From contig NZ_RQVE01000002.1 in NCBI RefSeq assembly GCF_003992315.1, positions 146,306 through 210,305 on the forward strand: 64,000 bases of DNA, read 5' to 3'. Shown piece by piece: positions 37,638-45,945 of the stretch. The notes beneath the pieces were generated by a model. The model was not told where the DNA came from, searched no databases, and was given only the letters and a program-made list of their open reading frames with translations. This DNA is from Veillonella sp. 3891. GTDB lineage: Bacteria; Bacillota; Negativicutes; Veillonellales; Veillonellaceae. The position numbers and the translations under genes are program-made. Position 1 is the stretch's first letter; every line of letters starts with the position of its first letter.

Positions 37638-38963
37638 TTATTTAGGAATCATAGCAAAACGTTTCTTTGCCAATGGTATGAACAGAACTAAAATGATGGA
37701 TTCTACTAGATATGTAAGCACATAGGTCATCCACAAACCGTCATTACCAAACGGAGGGATAAGCAATTCTTGCATACCTACGAAGAAGACTACTGCAATG
37801 AACATCATATTCCGGATGGACGCCGTTTGCCCGATGCCGTTATACATACCGTACAATAGCAATCCTACGGCAGCACAGATAGGGTAAAGAAGTAGGTAAT
37901 GGGAATATTCCATCGCCATTGTATATATAGCCGGTACCGATGTCATGACTAGAATCAAATCATTGCGGAACAATCCTAACACAACTTCTACAATGACCAC
38001 GTACACAGCTAAGCAGACTAAGGAAATTTTTAAGGTATCTTTCCAAAGCACCAAGTCTCGTTTGCCAAATGCTTTTCCTGTAAATACGCTAACTCCATTA
38101 GCCTGTCCATCTGTGAAGTATGCCATGATGAAGATAACCTCTAAAATGACTGCATTCGTAGCTAATACATCACTACCCATGGCACTACCTGCTTTCGCAA
38201 ATAGATTATTAATAGTTAGCAAGCAAAAGGTACGAAGCATCAGGTCTGTGTTAACTTTCATAATGGATAGGAATGGTTTCACCTGTTTCAAAGTGTTCCA
38301 CATACGAGACGTTAGATCTAAGCGATCACGAGCTAGGTACATAGCCCCTAAACCTATTAAGGATGCATAGATTTGCGAAATTAATGCTGCCCAAGCGACA
38401 CCTTTTACACCAAATCCAAAGCCAAAGACAAACAAAAAGGACAAGGCAATGTTAAGCAAGTTCATGGAGATTTGCATAATCATCGTAGCACGAATCATCA
38501 TCTGCCCCATGAGCCAGCCTAAGGTAACATAATTGACCAATACGAAAGGAGCTCCCCAGATTAAAATATCTGTGTAGTCTGCCATCAACGCAATAACCTC
38601 TGGATCGGGATGCATAAAGCTGGCGTAGTAATCGAATATCCAAGGATAGCCAATGATAAACCCTGCACTAACGAGTAAGGCAATGATAAGAGGTCGAAAG
38701 AAGCTGAGTGATGTACTTTCCTTCGATTGTTCCCCCAAAGCCTGTGCAGAAAACACCGTGGTGGCTACCCGCAAAAATCCAAAAAGCCAATACATATTGT
38801 TGAATAAGATAACCCCTAGTGCTACGGCAGCGATGTACATAGCATTATCCATATGTCCCATAATCGCAGTATTCACAGCCCCCAATAAAGGCTGGGTCAC
38901 CGTAGAAATCATAAATGGAATTGTCACTTTTAAATAATCTTTGTAGGTTAATCGTTCTTCCAT
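37638..38963 (-). CDS. MATE-family efflux transporter
   Basis: The 441-residue protein has about twelve membrane helices and the MATE pattern: VTIPFMISTVTQPLLGAVNTAIMGHM at the N-terminus, FFQ-like aromatic clusters, and a second homologous half beginning near the LRTFCLLTINNLFAKAG region. MATE pumps export organic cations or drugs using Na+ or H+. GAGGGTACT precedes the start, directly downstream of the terminator of the ABC operon, leaving little room for a promoter. Confidence 0.9.
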   Translation of the reverse strand: MEERLTYKDYLKVTIPFMISTVTQPLLGAVNTAIMGHMDNAMYIAAVALGVILFNNMYWLFGFLRVATTVFSAQALGEQSKESTSLSFFRPLIIALLVSAGFIIGYPWIFDYYASFMHPDPEVIALMADYTDILIWGAPFVLVNYVTLGWLMGQMMIRATMIMQISMNLLNIALSFLFVFGFGFGVKGVAWAALISQIYASLIGLGAMYLARDRLDLTSRMWNTLKQVKPFLSIMKVNTDLMLRTFCLLTINNLFAKAGSAMGSDVLATNAVILEVIFIMAYFTDGQANGVSVFTGKAFGKRDLVLWKDTLKISLVCLAVYVVIVEVVLGLFRNDLILVMTSVPAIYTMAMEYSHYLLLYPICAAVGLLLYGMYNGIGQTASIRNMMFIAVVFFVGMQELLIPPFGNDGLWMTYVLTYLVESIILVLFIPLAKKRFAMIPK

Positions 38964-38974
38964 AGTACCCTCAC

Positions 38975-39006
38975 AAAAAAGGGGAGCCCCCTACGGTGCT
39001 CCCCTT
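38975..39006 (-). terminator. Terminator of the ABC transporter operon
   Basis: On the minus strand AAGGGGAGC and GCTCCCCTT form a stem followed by TTTTTT. The T run ends 12 bases before the MATE start codon, so the pump gene may depend on read-through. Confidence 0.85.
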
Positions 39007-39147
39007 GAAACATTCTATTCTAACACCATTCGATATAATTATTATATCAAAAGATATTCATATGTAACAAATATCCATTATTCATAGATTTTGTACTACT
39101 TTGCAAAACAATCTATTCAGCTGTTGAATATTGCCATCACCAACTGA

Positions 39148-39921
39148 TTAGTGATCTAAATTATAGACAGCGCTCAATAATTGTTTTGTGTACGGATGCT
39201 GTGCTTCTGCTAAGGCTTCTCCACTGAGGCGTTCCACTACTTCTCCTTTATACATGACCACCACTTTGTGGCAGAATAAATGGACCAATGCCAAATCATG
39301 GCAAATAAATAAGTAGGTAATGCCTTTCTCTTTTTGCAAACGCACTAATAGCTCAATGATGGTAGCTTGTACAGATACATCAAGAGCGCTAGTAGCTTCA
39401 TCGCAAACGATGATTTCTGGTTCCAATGCCAAGGCTCTGGCGATAGCTACACGTTGACGTTGACCGCCACTCATATTGTTTGGATAGCGACCTGCAAAAT
39501 CTTCTGGTAGGTCCACCATTTTTAACAGCTCACGGGCTTTTGCATCCACGTCAGCTTTGTTGATCAACCCAAAATTACGCAATGGTTCACAAATGATATC
39601 ACGCACTTTCATCTTCGGATTGAAAGCCGCTGTTGGATCTTGGAATACCATTTGAATATGACGATAATTCTGTCGTTTTTCTTCGCCTTTCAATTTCGTA
39701 ATATCCTTGCCACGGAACATCACTGACCCCGAGGTAGGTTCATGCATGTTCATGATCGTTTTTACCAAGGTGGACTTACCACAGCCAGACTCCCCTACGA
39801 TAGCTAAGGTTTCGCCTCGCTCTACATCGATGGAAATACCATTACATGCACGCAACGTAGAACCGTCAGCGAGAGGAAATTCTTTCACAATATCTTGAAT
39901 TTGCATAATAATATCAGACAT
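39148..39921 (-). CDS. Peptide/nickel-class ABC transporter ATPase (second)
   Basis: The 257-residue ATPase has Walker A GESGCGKSTLVKTI, signature MSGGQRQRVAIARAL and Walker B EIIVCDEATSALDVS. It is about 70 residues shorter than DppF/OppF because it lacks the C-terminal oligopeptide extension. This is the size of NikE-type ATPases. The start at 39921 overlaps the previous gene by 8 bases and has GGAGG; a longer frame overlaps more. It is the last gene of the operon. Confidence 0.9.
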   Translation of the reverse strand: MSDIIMQIQDIVKEFPLADGSTLRACNGISIDVERGETLAIVGESGCGKSTLVKTIMNMHEPTSGSVMFRGKDITKLKGEEKRQNYRHIQMVFQDPTAAFNPKMKVRDIICEPLRNFGLINKADVDAKARELLKMVDLPEDFAGRYPNNMSGGQRQRVAIARALALEPEIIVCDEATSALDVSVQATIIELLVRLQKEKGITYLFICHDLALVHLFCHKVVVMYKGEVVERLSGEALAEAQHPYTKQLLSAVYNLDH

Positions 39922-40705
39922 AGCGTTTTCCTCCAATTTCTGGCACTGCATTGAGCAATTGCTTCGTATACTCCGCTTGTGGGTTGCGAATGATTTCCTC
40001 AGCTGGACCATATTCCACCACAGCTCCTTGTTTCATCACCATGATTTTATCAGACATATGAGCTGCTACGCCAATATTATGAGTTACAATAATCATCGAC
40101 GTTTTATTTTCACGGTTAATGCGCAATAATTCTTCTACAATTTGCGCTTGTGTCGTTACATCTAGGGCCGATGTAGGTTCATCCCCCAATAATAATTTAG
40201 GAGAGAATGTGATTGCCATGGCAATCCCTACACGTTGGCGCATACCGCCACTGAGTTCAAATGGATAGGCCTTCATGATGGCCTCAGGATGTGGCAAATT
40301 GGTAAGAGCCAACATTTCGATAGCTTTTGCCTCTGCCTCTTGTTTAGACATGGTGCTATGCAATTGAATAAACTCTACAAATTGCTTCCCGATAGTTTGG
40401 ATAGGGTTCATCATATTGCCACTATCTTGGAAAATCATAGCAATGTGATTGCCCCGTAAGTCTAACCAGTCTTTTGTGGAAAAGGATAATAAATCTTGAC
40501 CATCAAAGGTGATACTGCCTTCAGACACACGACCTGTATTGGGCAATACCCCTAATAGGGCACGGATAACCGTCGTCTTACCACTGCCAGATTCGCCTAC
40601 AATGGAAACTATCTCCCCTTCTGCTAGGTCTAAGTTAACCCCTGCAATCGTAGGACTTGGATTATTTCCGTAGGTAACGGCTAAGTTTTTAATACTAAGT
40701 AACAT
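39914..40705 (-). CDS. Peptide/nickel-class ABC transporter ATPase (first)
   Basis: The 263-residue ATPase has Walker A GESGSGKTTVIRALL, signature LSGGMRQRVGIAMAI and Walker B LLLGDEPTSALDVT. The short length, without the OppD-like C-terminal domain, matches NikD-type subunits. It is separated from the binding-protein gene by a strong stem-loop. AGAAAGGA precedes the start. Confidence 0.9.
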   Translation of the reverse strand: MLLSIKNLAVTYGNNPSPTIAGVNLDLAEGEIVSIVGESGSGKTTVIRALLGVLPNTGRVSEGSITFDGQDLLSFSTKDWLDLRGNHIAMIFQDSGNMMNPIQTIGKQFVEFIQLHSTMSKQEAEAKAIEMLALTNLPHPEAIMKAYPFELSGGMRQRVGIAMAITFSPKLLLGDEPTSALDVTTQAQIVEELLRINRENKTSMIIVTHNIGVAAHMSDKIMVMKQGAVVEYGPAEEIIRNPQAEYTKQLLNAVPEIGGKRYV

Positions 40706-40759
40706 ATAGATCCTTTCTGACTATTTTATGAGTATGGTACTGAAAGTTACTGCTACATG

Positions 40760-40793
40760 CAACAAGGGGAGGCCAAGTGCCTCCCGATTGTTG
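40760..40793 (-). promoter_or_regulatory. Intercistronic stem-loop after the binding-protein gene
   Basis: CAACAA/TTGTTG and GGGAGGC/GCCTCCC form a strong hairpin with no T run, between the binding-protein and ATPase genes. It probably stabilises the upstream message, like the hairpin after mglB. Confidence 0.6.
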
Positions 40794-40810
40794 CGGACAT
40801 CTGCAAAGGA

Positions 40811-42394
40811 TTATTTTGCTGGTTTTACGTCTTTAGTCAACCAGTAGTAGTCTGTTGGGTACATTACTACATTTGTTAACCAAGTGTTATTAACGATATT
40901 TGTTTTAGGGTAACCTAAGAACAATGCAGCACCATCATTCAATAAGATTTGTTGTGCTTCGATAATTAAGCTTTGACGTTTAGATTTGTCGAATTCAACT
41001 GCCAATTGATCCATGATGGCATCATATTTAGGGTTGCTGTAACCAGAACCATTTTGAGGGTTTTCACCGTTTAAGTTAGTTTTCCAGTACCATTTTAAGA
41101 AGATTTCTGGATCACCAGTGTTCGCTGTTACGATGTTGGAGATCAACAAGTCATAGTCGCCATCGATACCCATTTTGTCGATTAAGTTATAGTCAACGGA
41201 CTCGATATTTACTTTGATACCGATTTTTTTCATGTCGGATTGTACAGCTTCTGCATAGATAGGAAGCTCTTGACGGCTATTATATACTACGAAACGTACT
41301 TCTAAGTTTTTGCCATCTTTATCTACGTAACCATCTCCATCAGTATCTTTCCAACCTGCTTCCGCCAATAATTGTTTGGAACGCTCAGGATTATACGCAT
41401 TAGGGTCTTTCAAGCCATCAAAACCATAATCCAAGCTTGGTGGAATTGGTGCTTTACCTGGAATGAAAGTACCTTTTAACAATACTTTGTTGTAGGATTC
41501 ACGGTCAGTACCGCTAATGAAGGCAGCACGAACTTTTTCATCACCTAATACACCTTTTTGGTTAATACGAGCTAATACAGTACGTAAAGATGCGATTTCA
41601 TCTACTTTGAATTTGCTGTCATTACGCATGGACTCAAGGTCGCCAGCGCCAATGTTAACAGCGAAGTCTACGTCACCGTTTTGTAATGCTAATGCACGAG
41701 TGGTAGGGTCATCGATAGATGGGATTTCTACTGTTTTGAAAGGAACTTCTCCATCCCAGTAGTTTTCGTTAGCTTCTACAACTGCTTTTTCTTTCGTGAA
41801 AGATTTCACTTTGTACGGGCCAGTACCGATAGGGCCTTCTTTAGCGAAGTCACGGCCAGCTTTTTCAGCAGCTACATCTACGATGATGAATAATGGGTCA
41901 GCCAAGAAACCAGGCACGTTTGGATATGGTTTATCAGTAGTGATAATCAAATTTTGACCATCTGCTTTGATATCTGTGTATTTGAAGAATGTAGCGGCCC
42001 GTTTATTTTTCTCGAAGGCACGCTCAATGGATTCTTTTACTGCTTCTGCGGTCACTTTATTGCCATTGGAGAATTTCGCTTTGTCGTTGATTTTGAACGT
42101 CCAAGTCAATTTATCTGCAGATACAGACCAGCTTTCTGCCAACCAAGGTTGTGTGTTCATTTTTTCGTCGAATTTAGCTAATGTTTCGCCAATACCATAA
42201 CGCATAACTACCCAACCGAAGTAGTTTTGTGTTGGCTCCAATGTGTCTGCGAAGTTTGTAACACCAAATTTTACTACACTTTTGTCAGCTGGGCCAGCAT
42301 TGTCGCTACCACAACCTGCAATCACGCCTAATGCCGCTACTGCCATAACACCAAATGTAGCATTACGAAGCCATTTTTTCCAACTTTGTTTCAT
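40811..42394 (-). CDS. Substrate-binding lipoprotein, family 5 (peptide/nickel type)
   Basis: The 527-residue lipoprotein has a signal ending GVIAGC and the family 5 binding-protein pattern: LAESWSVSADKLTWTFKINDKAKFSNGNKVTAEAVKESIERA, GPIGTGPYKVKSF, AGWKDTDGDGYVDKDGK and a C-terminal YPTDYYWLTKDV. The N-terminal EPTQNYFGWVVMRYGIGETLAKF resembles members next to nickel or metallophore transporters. With short NikD/E-like ATPases this suggests a metal-complex or small peptide substrate, but it is not decisive. Confidence 0.9.
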   Translation of the reverse strand: MKQSWKKWLRNATFGVMAVAALGVIAGCGSDNAGPADKSVVKFGVTNFADTLEPTQNYFGWVVMRYGIGETLAKFDEKMNTQPWLAESWSVSADKLTWTFKINDKAKFSNGNKVTAEAVKESIERAFEKNKRAATFFKYTDIKADGQNLIITTDKPYPNVPGFLADPLFIIVDVAAEKAGRDFAKEGPIGTGPYKVKSFTKEKAVVEANENYWDGEVPFKTVEIPSIDDPTTRALALQNGDVDFAVNIGAGDLESMRNDSKFKVDEIASLRTVLARINQKGVLGDEKVRAAFISGTDRESYNKVLLKGTFIPGKAPIPPSLDYGFDGLKDPNAYNPERSKQLLAEAGWKDTDGDGYVDKDGKNLEVRFVVYNSRQELPIYAEAVQSDMKKIGIKVNIESVDYNLIDKMGIDGDYDLLISNIVTANTGDPEIFLKWYWKTNLNGENPQNGSGYSNPKYDAIMDQLAVEFDKSKRQSLIIEAQQILLNDGAALFLGYPKTNIVNNTWLTNVVMYPTDYYWLTKDVKPAK

Positions 42395-42427
42395 CTTAAG
42401 TTCCTTTCTACAAAACTTACTACGCTA

Positions 42428-43255
42428 TTAATGTGAATCTGTACTACGTGGATCTAGAATATCCCGTAGTGAATCGCCCCATAAATTGAAGATGGTAACC
42501 ACAATGAAAATGGCCATCCCTGGATATAACATCAATTCTGGAGACGATAAAATATATTGACGGTTCTCATTGAGCATTAAGCCCCATTCTGGCGTTGGCG
42601 GCTGTGCACCAAATCCCAAGAAGGAAAGTCCCGCAATTTCCATCATCATAGTACCGATATCCATCGCCCCTGTAATGACAATCAAAGGCAATACATTCGG
42701 TAAAATGTGGCGCCATAAAATGGTCATTTGTTTTGTTCCATTCACTCTGGCTGCCGCTATAAAGTCATTATGGCGAAGTTTAATCACCGCAGACCGTATC
42801 AATCGTGCATACTTAGCCCAGCTCACCACAACGAGAGCCAAGATCGCATTGATGGCACTACCACCCAAGATACCGGCAATGGCAATGGCCAATACCACCC
42901 CTGGGAAAGATAACATAATATCTGTAAAGCGCATCAATACCAGCTCTACTTTACCTCCAAAGAAACCAGACAAAATCCCTACTACTGTACCAACAACAGC
43001 GGTTAAGATAACAAGGATGATGGTCATGAACAAGGAAGTTTGTGTGCCGTAAATAATACGAGAAAACGTATCACGTCCCAATTTATCTGTCCCCATTAAA
43101 TGCTGTGCAGACGGTTTTAAGAAAGCTTTTGACATATCTGCATTGAACGCATCATGCGGTGTGATATAGGGAGCAAATATAGCAATTCCTACTACGATAG
43201 CCACTAAAAGGGAGTAGAAAGAAAAGCGCTTGTGTTGCAGAATAAATTCTTTCAT
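42428..43255 (-). CDS. Peptide/nickel-class ABC transporter permease C
   Basis: The 275-residue permease begins with one membrane helix (SLLVAIVVGIAIFAPYITPHDAF) and has the family segment HLMGTDKLGRDTFSRIIYGTQTSL. The inner-membrane coupling (EAA) region is AARVNGTKQMTILWRHILPNVLPLIVI. It ends ILDPRSTDSH, typical of DppC/NikC. GGGAGGGG precedes the start, one base after permease B. It forms the channel with permease B. Confidence 0.93.
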   Translation of the reverse strand: MKEFILQHKRFSFYSLLVAIVVGIAIFAPYITPHDAFNADMSKAFLKPSAQHLMGTDKLGRDTFSRIIYGTQTSLFMTIILVILTAVVGTVVGILSGFFGGKVELVLMRFTDIMLSFPGVVLAIAIAGILGGSAINAILALVVVSWAKYARLIRSAVIKLRHNDFIAAARVNGTKQMTILWRHILPNVLPLIVITGAMDIGTMMMEIAGLSFLGFGAQPPTPEWGLMLNENRQYILSSPELMLYPGMAIFIVVTIFNLWGDSLRDILDPRSTDSH

Positions 43256-43256
43256 C

Positions 43257-44189
43257 TTATCCCCTCCCTTTCAATCGTGGATCTAATATAGAGTAGGACA
43301 GGTCTACCAAGAAGTTGATAGCTGTATAGATGAGGGCTACCCACAATACAAAGCCCTCGATGAGTGGATAGTCACGCATAGCAATGGCATAGACCGCCAT
43401 TTTACCCATCCCTGGCCAAGAGAATACGATTTCGATAACCGCAGCCCCTGCTAAGAGCCAACCGATACCCATACCCATGATGGTAATCAAAGGTAATAAG
43501 GCATTTGGTAAGACATGTTTCCATAAAATTTGAGATTCACTCATGCCACGAGCTCTGGCACCCATCACGTAGTCTTGGTGCAATTCTTCGATGATCACCG
43601 TCCGTACTTGGCGTGTAAACTTGGCAGCCATCACTAGTGACAATGTGATAGCCGGTAAAATGAGTGCTTTGAAGCTAATCACAGAGGTCGCAATCGGTAC
43701 CCAGTGCAATTTCAGTCCGAAGATATATAGCAGCAGCATACCTAACCAGAAACTTGGCATGGACACATTAATGAATGCGAAGAATCGAATAATAAAGTCT
43801 GGTAGCTTATTGGCTTTTACCGCCGAATAAATCCCTAATGGAATCGACAGCAACACATTCAACAAGAATGCTGACACTGCTAATAAAGCTGTACCGCCCA
43901 AGCCTTCTAATAATTTGTCGGTCACTGGTTTTTTCCCTGAATAAGAAGTTCCTAAATCACCTTGTACAGCGCCTGCTACCCAGCGCACATACTGTTCCAT
44001 GAATGGACGATCTAAGCCCATTTCTTTTCGTGTAGCATCAATCATTTCCTGTGACACAATGGTGTCCCCTGCCTCCAGCACCATTAAGGCTGGATCCCCA
44101 GGAGCAATGTAGGTCAAGCAAAACGTCAGAAATGTAACCCCTATTAAGGTAACTAGCAATTGTGACACCTTACTTAGTATAGTTTTCAA
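43257..44189 (-). CDS. Peptide/nickel-class ABC transporter permease B (TTG start)
   Basis: The 310-residue permease has a DppB/NikB pattern: an N-terminal helix (LVTLIGVTFLTFCLTYIAPGDPAL), a coupling region ARGMSESQILWKHVLPNALLPLITI, and a C-terminal SYSILDPRLKGRG. The start appears to be TTG at 44189: AAGG lies 10 bases upstream, and an in-frame TGA is directly before it. It is the first gene of the operon, behind a leader with its own terminator. Confidence 0.92.
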   Translation of the reverse strand: MKTILSKVSQLLVTLIGVTFLTFCLTYIAPGDPALMVLEAGDTIVSQEMIDATRKEMGLDRPFMEQYVRWVAGAVQGDLGTSYSGKKPVTDKLLEGLGGTALLAVSAFLLNVLLSIPLGIYSAVKANKLPDFIIRFFAFINVSMPSFWLGMLLLYIFGLKLHWVPIATSVISFKALILPAITLSLVMAAKFTRQVRTVIIEELHQDYVMGARARGMSESQILWKHVLPNALLPLITIMGMGIGWLLAGAAVIEIVFSWPGMGKMAVYAIAMRDYPLIEGFVLWVALIYTAINFLVDLSYSILDPRLKGRG

Positions 44190-44250
44190 TCATCCACATC
44201 CTTCCCTTAACATTAGTGAGCATACATTGATGTAATTAATACATACCAAA

Positions 44251-44274
44251 AAAGAAAAGCCACCCTTTGGGTGG
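44251..44274 (-). terminator. Leader terminator upstream of the ABC operon
   Basis: CCACCC and GGGTGG with a 3-base loop are followed on the minus strand by CTTTTCTTTTTT, about 70 bases before the first gene. As corA has its own terminator further up, this one probably ends a leader RNA or a short transcript. Possible promoter: TATAAT near 44400. Confidence 0.5.
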
Positions 44275-44681
44275 ATCTACATTAAGTTAGCAAGGGCTAT
44301 AGTTTAGACAATCTTGCTCCATCTTGCCCATAACCCTATACAACTTTTTAGCAATATCTTCCCCAAAATATTCTTCCCTTATTTAAGGCATTCATAATCA
44401 ATATCTACGCCCAACTATATTATAGATATTACATAAATATGTTAATTTCTTTTATCAAAAAAGTCAAATGACTAATGTGAATATTGCAAGACATAGAATG
44501 CATGCTTGTTTGAAAGTGTACATTTCTAGCTATTTATCTGTGATTTATATCATTTTAAATCATCGTTTTTACACAAATTGAAAAACATCTATATAGTAAT
44601 TTTATTCATTTTGTATAATATTCATGACTTTTAAAGATAGATATAAGAAACTTTCATAATTAACCTGAATCGTGACATAAG

Positions 44682-44720
44682 AAAACACACCCCAGGGAGC
44701 CCCCCCCCTTTAGGTGTGTT
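44682..44720 (-). terminator. Terminator of corA
   Basis: AACACACC and GGTGTGTT enclose a loop with a nine-base C tract (G tract on the minus strand) and are followed by TTTTC, 17 bases after the stop. Confidence 0.8.
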
Positions 44721-44736
44721 CCATTTTACTATGCAA

Positions 44737-45690
44737 TTAAAAGAAATCGTTTTTCCAAAGCCAATAGCCTGCCAGCGCTGCAAAGCTTATGCCAATACCA
44801 ATCACATACTCAAAGCCATATTCCATATCAGCAAATGGCACCGGTACATTGATACCCCACAAGCTAAAGATGGCCGTTGGTACCGCTAGCATAATTGTCA
44901 TAGCTGCCAATAATTTCATAACTAAGTTTAAATTGTTAGAAATAATAGATGTAAAGGCATTCATCATATTCATCAAAATATTAGAATACATTTCAACCAT
45001 TTCCACAGCCTGTTTGTTCTCAATGATCACATCTTCTAATAGATCCTCATCTTCTTCATAGATTTTCAACAAATAGCGCACATCATCATGGCGGCGAATA
45101 CGTAAAATCCGTTCCATTACCGTACCATTACCACGCAGTGCAGAGGTAAAATAGGTCATAGATTTTTGTAATTCCAACAATTGGAACAAATCTTTATTCC
45201 GTGTCGTATGTCGTAATGTTTTTTCAATGTCATCCGTACGGCGGTCGATTTGTTGTAAGTATCGCAAATATAGTACCGCTGTGCGATACATGATTTGGAA
45301 CAGAAATCTTGTCTTTTTAAAAGTATAGAAGGTTGGCATTTGATTACTCAAGAACGGATAGAGCACTTCTGCTTCTTCTAAACAGATGGTAATAAAGAAA
45401 TCTTCGGTGACGAAGATACCCAACGGTACCGCATCATATACATCAGATCCACGCAATACCGGAATGTTAATAACGACGAAGATATACTCATCTTCAATTT
45501 CCACGTGAGACCGTTCTTCCGTATCCAAAGCAGCTTTCAATACATCCGTTGGAATCTGTGTCATCATATTGACGATAGCCAACTCATCGGGGTCTGGGTT
45601 CACCAAATTTATCCATGAACCTTTTGTAGCATCTTGTACAGTGGAATCTGTAAATAATTCCCCCTCTACGTGTTTGTGTACCGTTAACAT
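44737..45690 (-). CDS. corA: CorA-family divalent cation transporter
   Basis: The 317-residue protein has the CorA plan: a soluble N-terminal domain, a long helix (~residues 180-250) and two C-terminal membrane helices with a terminal basic/aromatic tail (WLWKNDFF). The pore signature usually read as YGMN is here WGIN (SLWGINVPVPF), so the Met is Ile and the Tyr is Trp. This may alter ion choice. The start at 45690 follows AAGGAGGTGTCAC; a longer frame lacks a site. The gene stands alone. Confidence 0.9.
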   Translation of the reverse strand: MLTVHKHVEGELFTDSTVQDATKGSWINLVNPDPDELAIVNMMTQIPTDVLKAALDTEERSHVEIEDEYIFVVINIPVLRGSDVYDAVPLGIFVTEDFFITICLEEAEVLYPFLSNQMPTFYTFKKTRFLFQIMYRTAVLYLRYLQQIDRRTDDIEKTLRHTTRNKDLFQLLELQKSMTYFTSALRGNGTVMERILRIRRHDDVRYLLKIYEEDEDLLEDVIIENKQAVEMVEMYSNILMNMMNAFTSIISNNLNLVMKLLAAMTIMLAVPTAIFSLWGINVPVPFADMEYGFEYVIGIGISFAALAGYWLWKNDFF

Positions 45691-45801
45691 GTGACACCTC
45701 CTTAACGTCTTAATAACCTTATCCTTTATCTTAATCAATCAACGCCAATTCGTCAATTTTTTTATGATTTCTTATGAAAGTTTATAACTATCCATGTACA
45801 A

Positions 45802-45837
45802 CAAAGAGGACCTAGCCTTATGACTAAGTCCTCTTTG
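45802..45837. terminator. Terminator after ATPase copy 1 (also near corA)
   Basis: CAAAGAGGAC and GTCCTCTTTG form a 10-bp stem. A diverged copy lies at 48698-48729, marking the left ends of the two duplicated units. A second stem, CCTCCTGCT/AGCAGGAGG, follows ATPase 1 at 45900-45938. Confidence 0.65.
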
Positions 45838-45945
45838 CATATAGTTGTTATGTAGTGATATATGCCTTGTATACCTACAAGGAGGGAAGATATCACATGC
45901 CTCCTGCTGCATAGTAGGGCGTACATCCTAGCAGGAGGGTTTATA

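Noticed and set aside
44701..44709. C9 tract as a phase-variable switch
   Set aside because: It lies in the loop of the corA terminator, not in a coding region or promoter.
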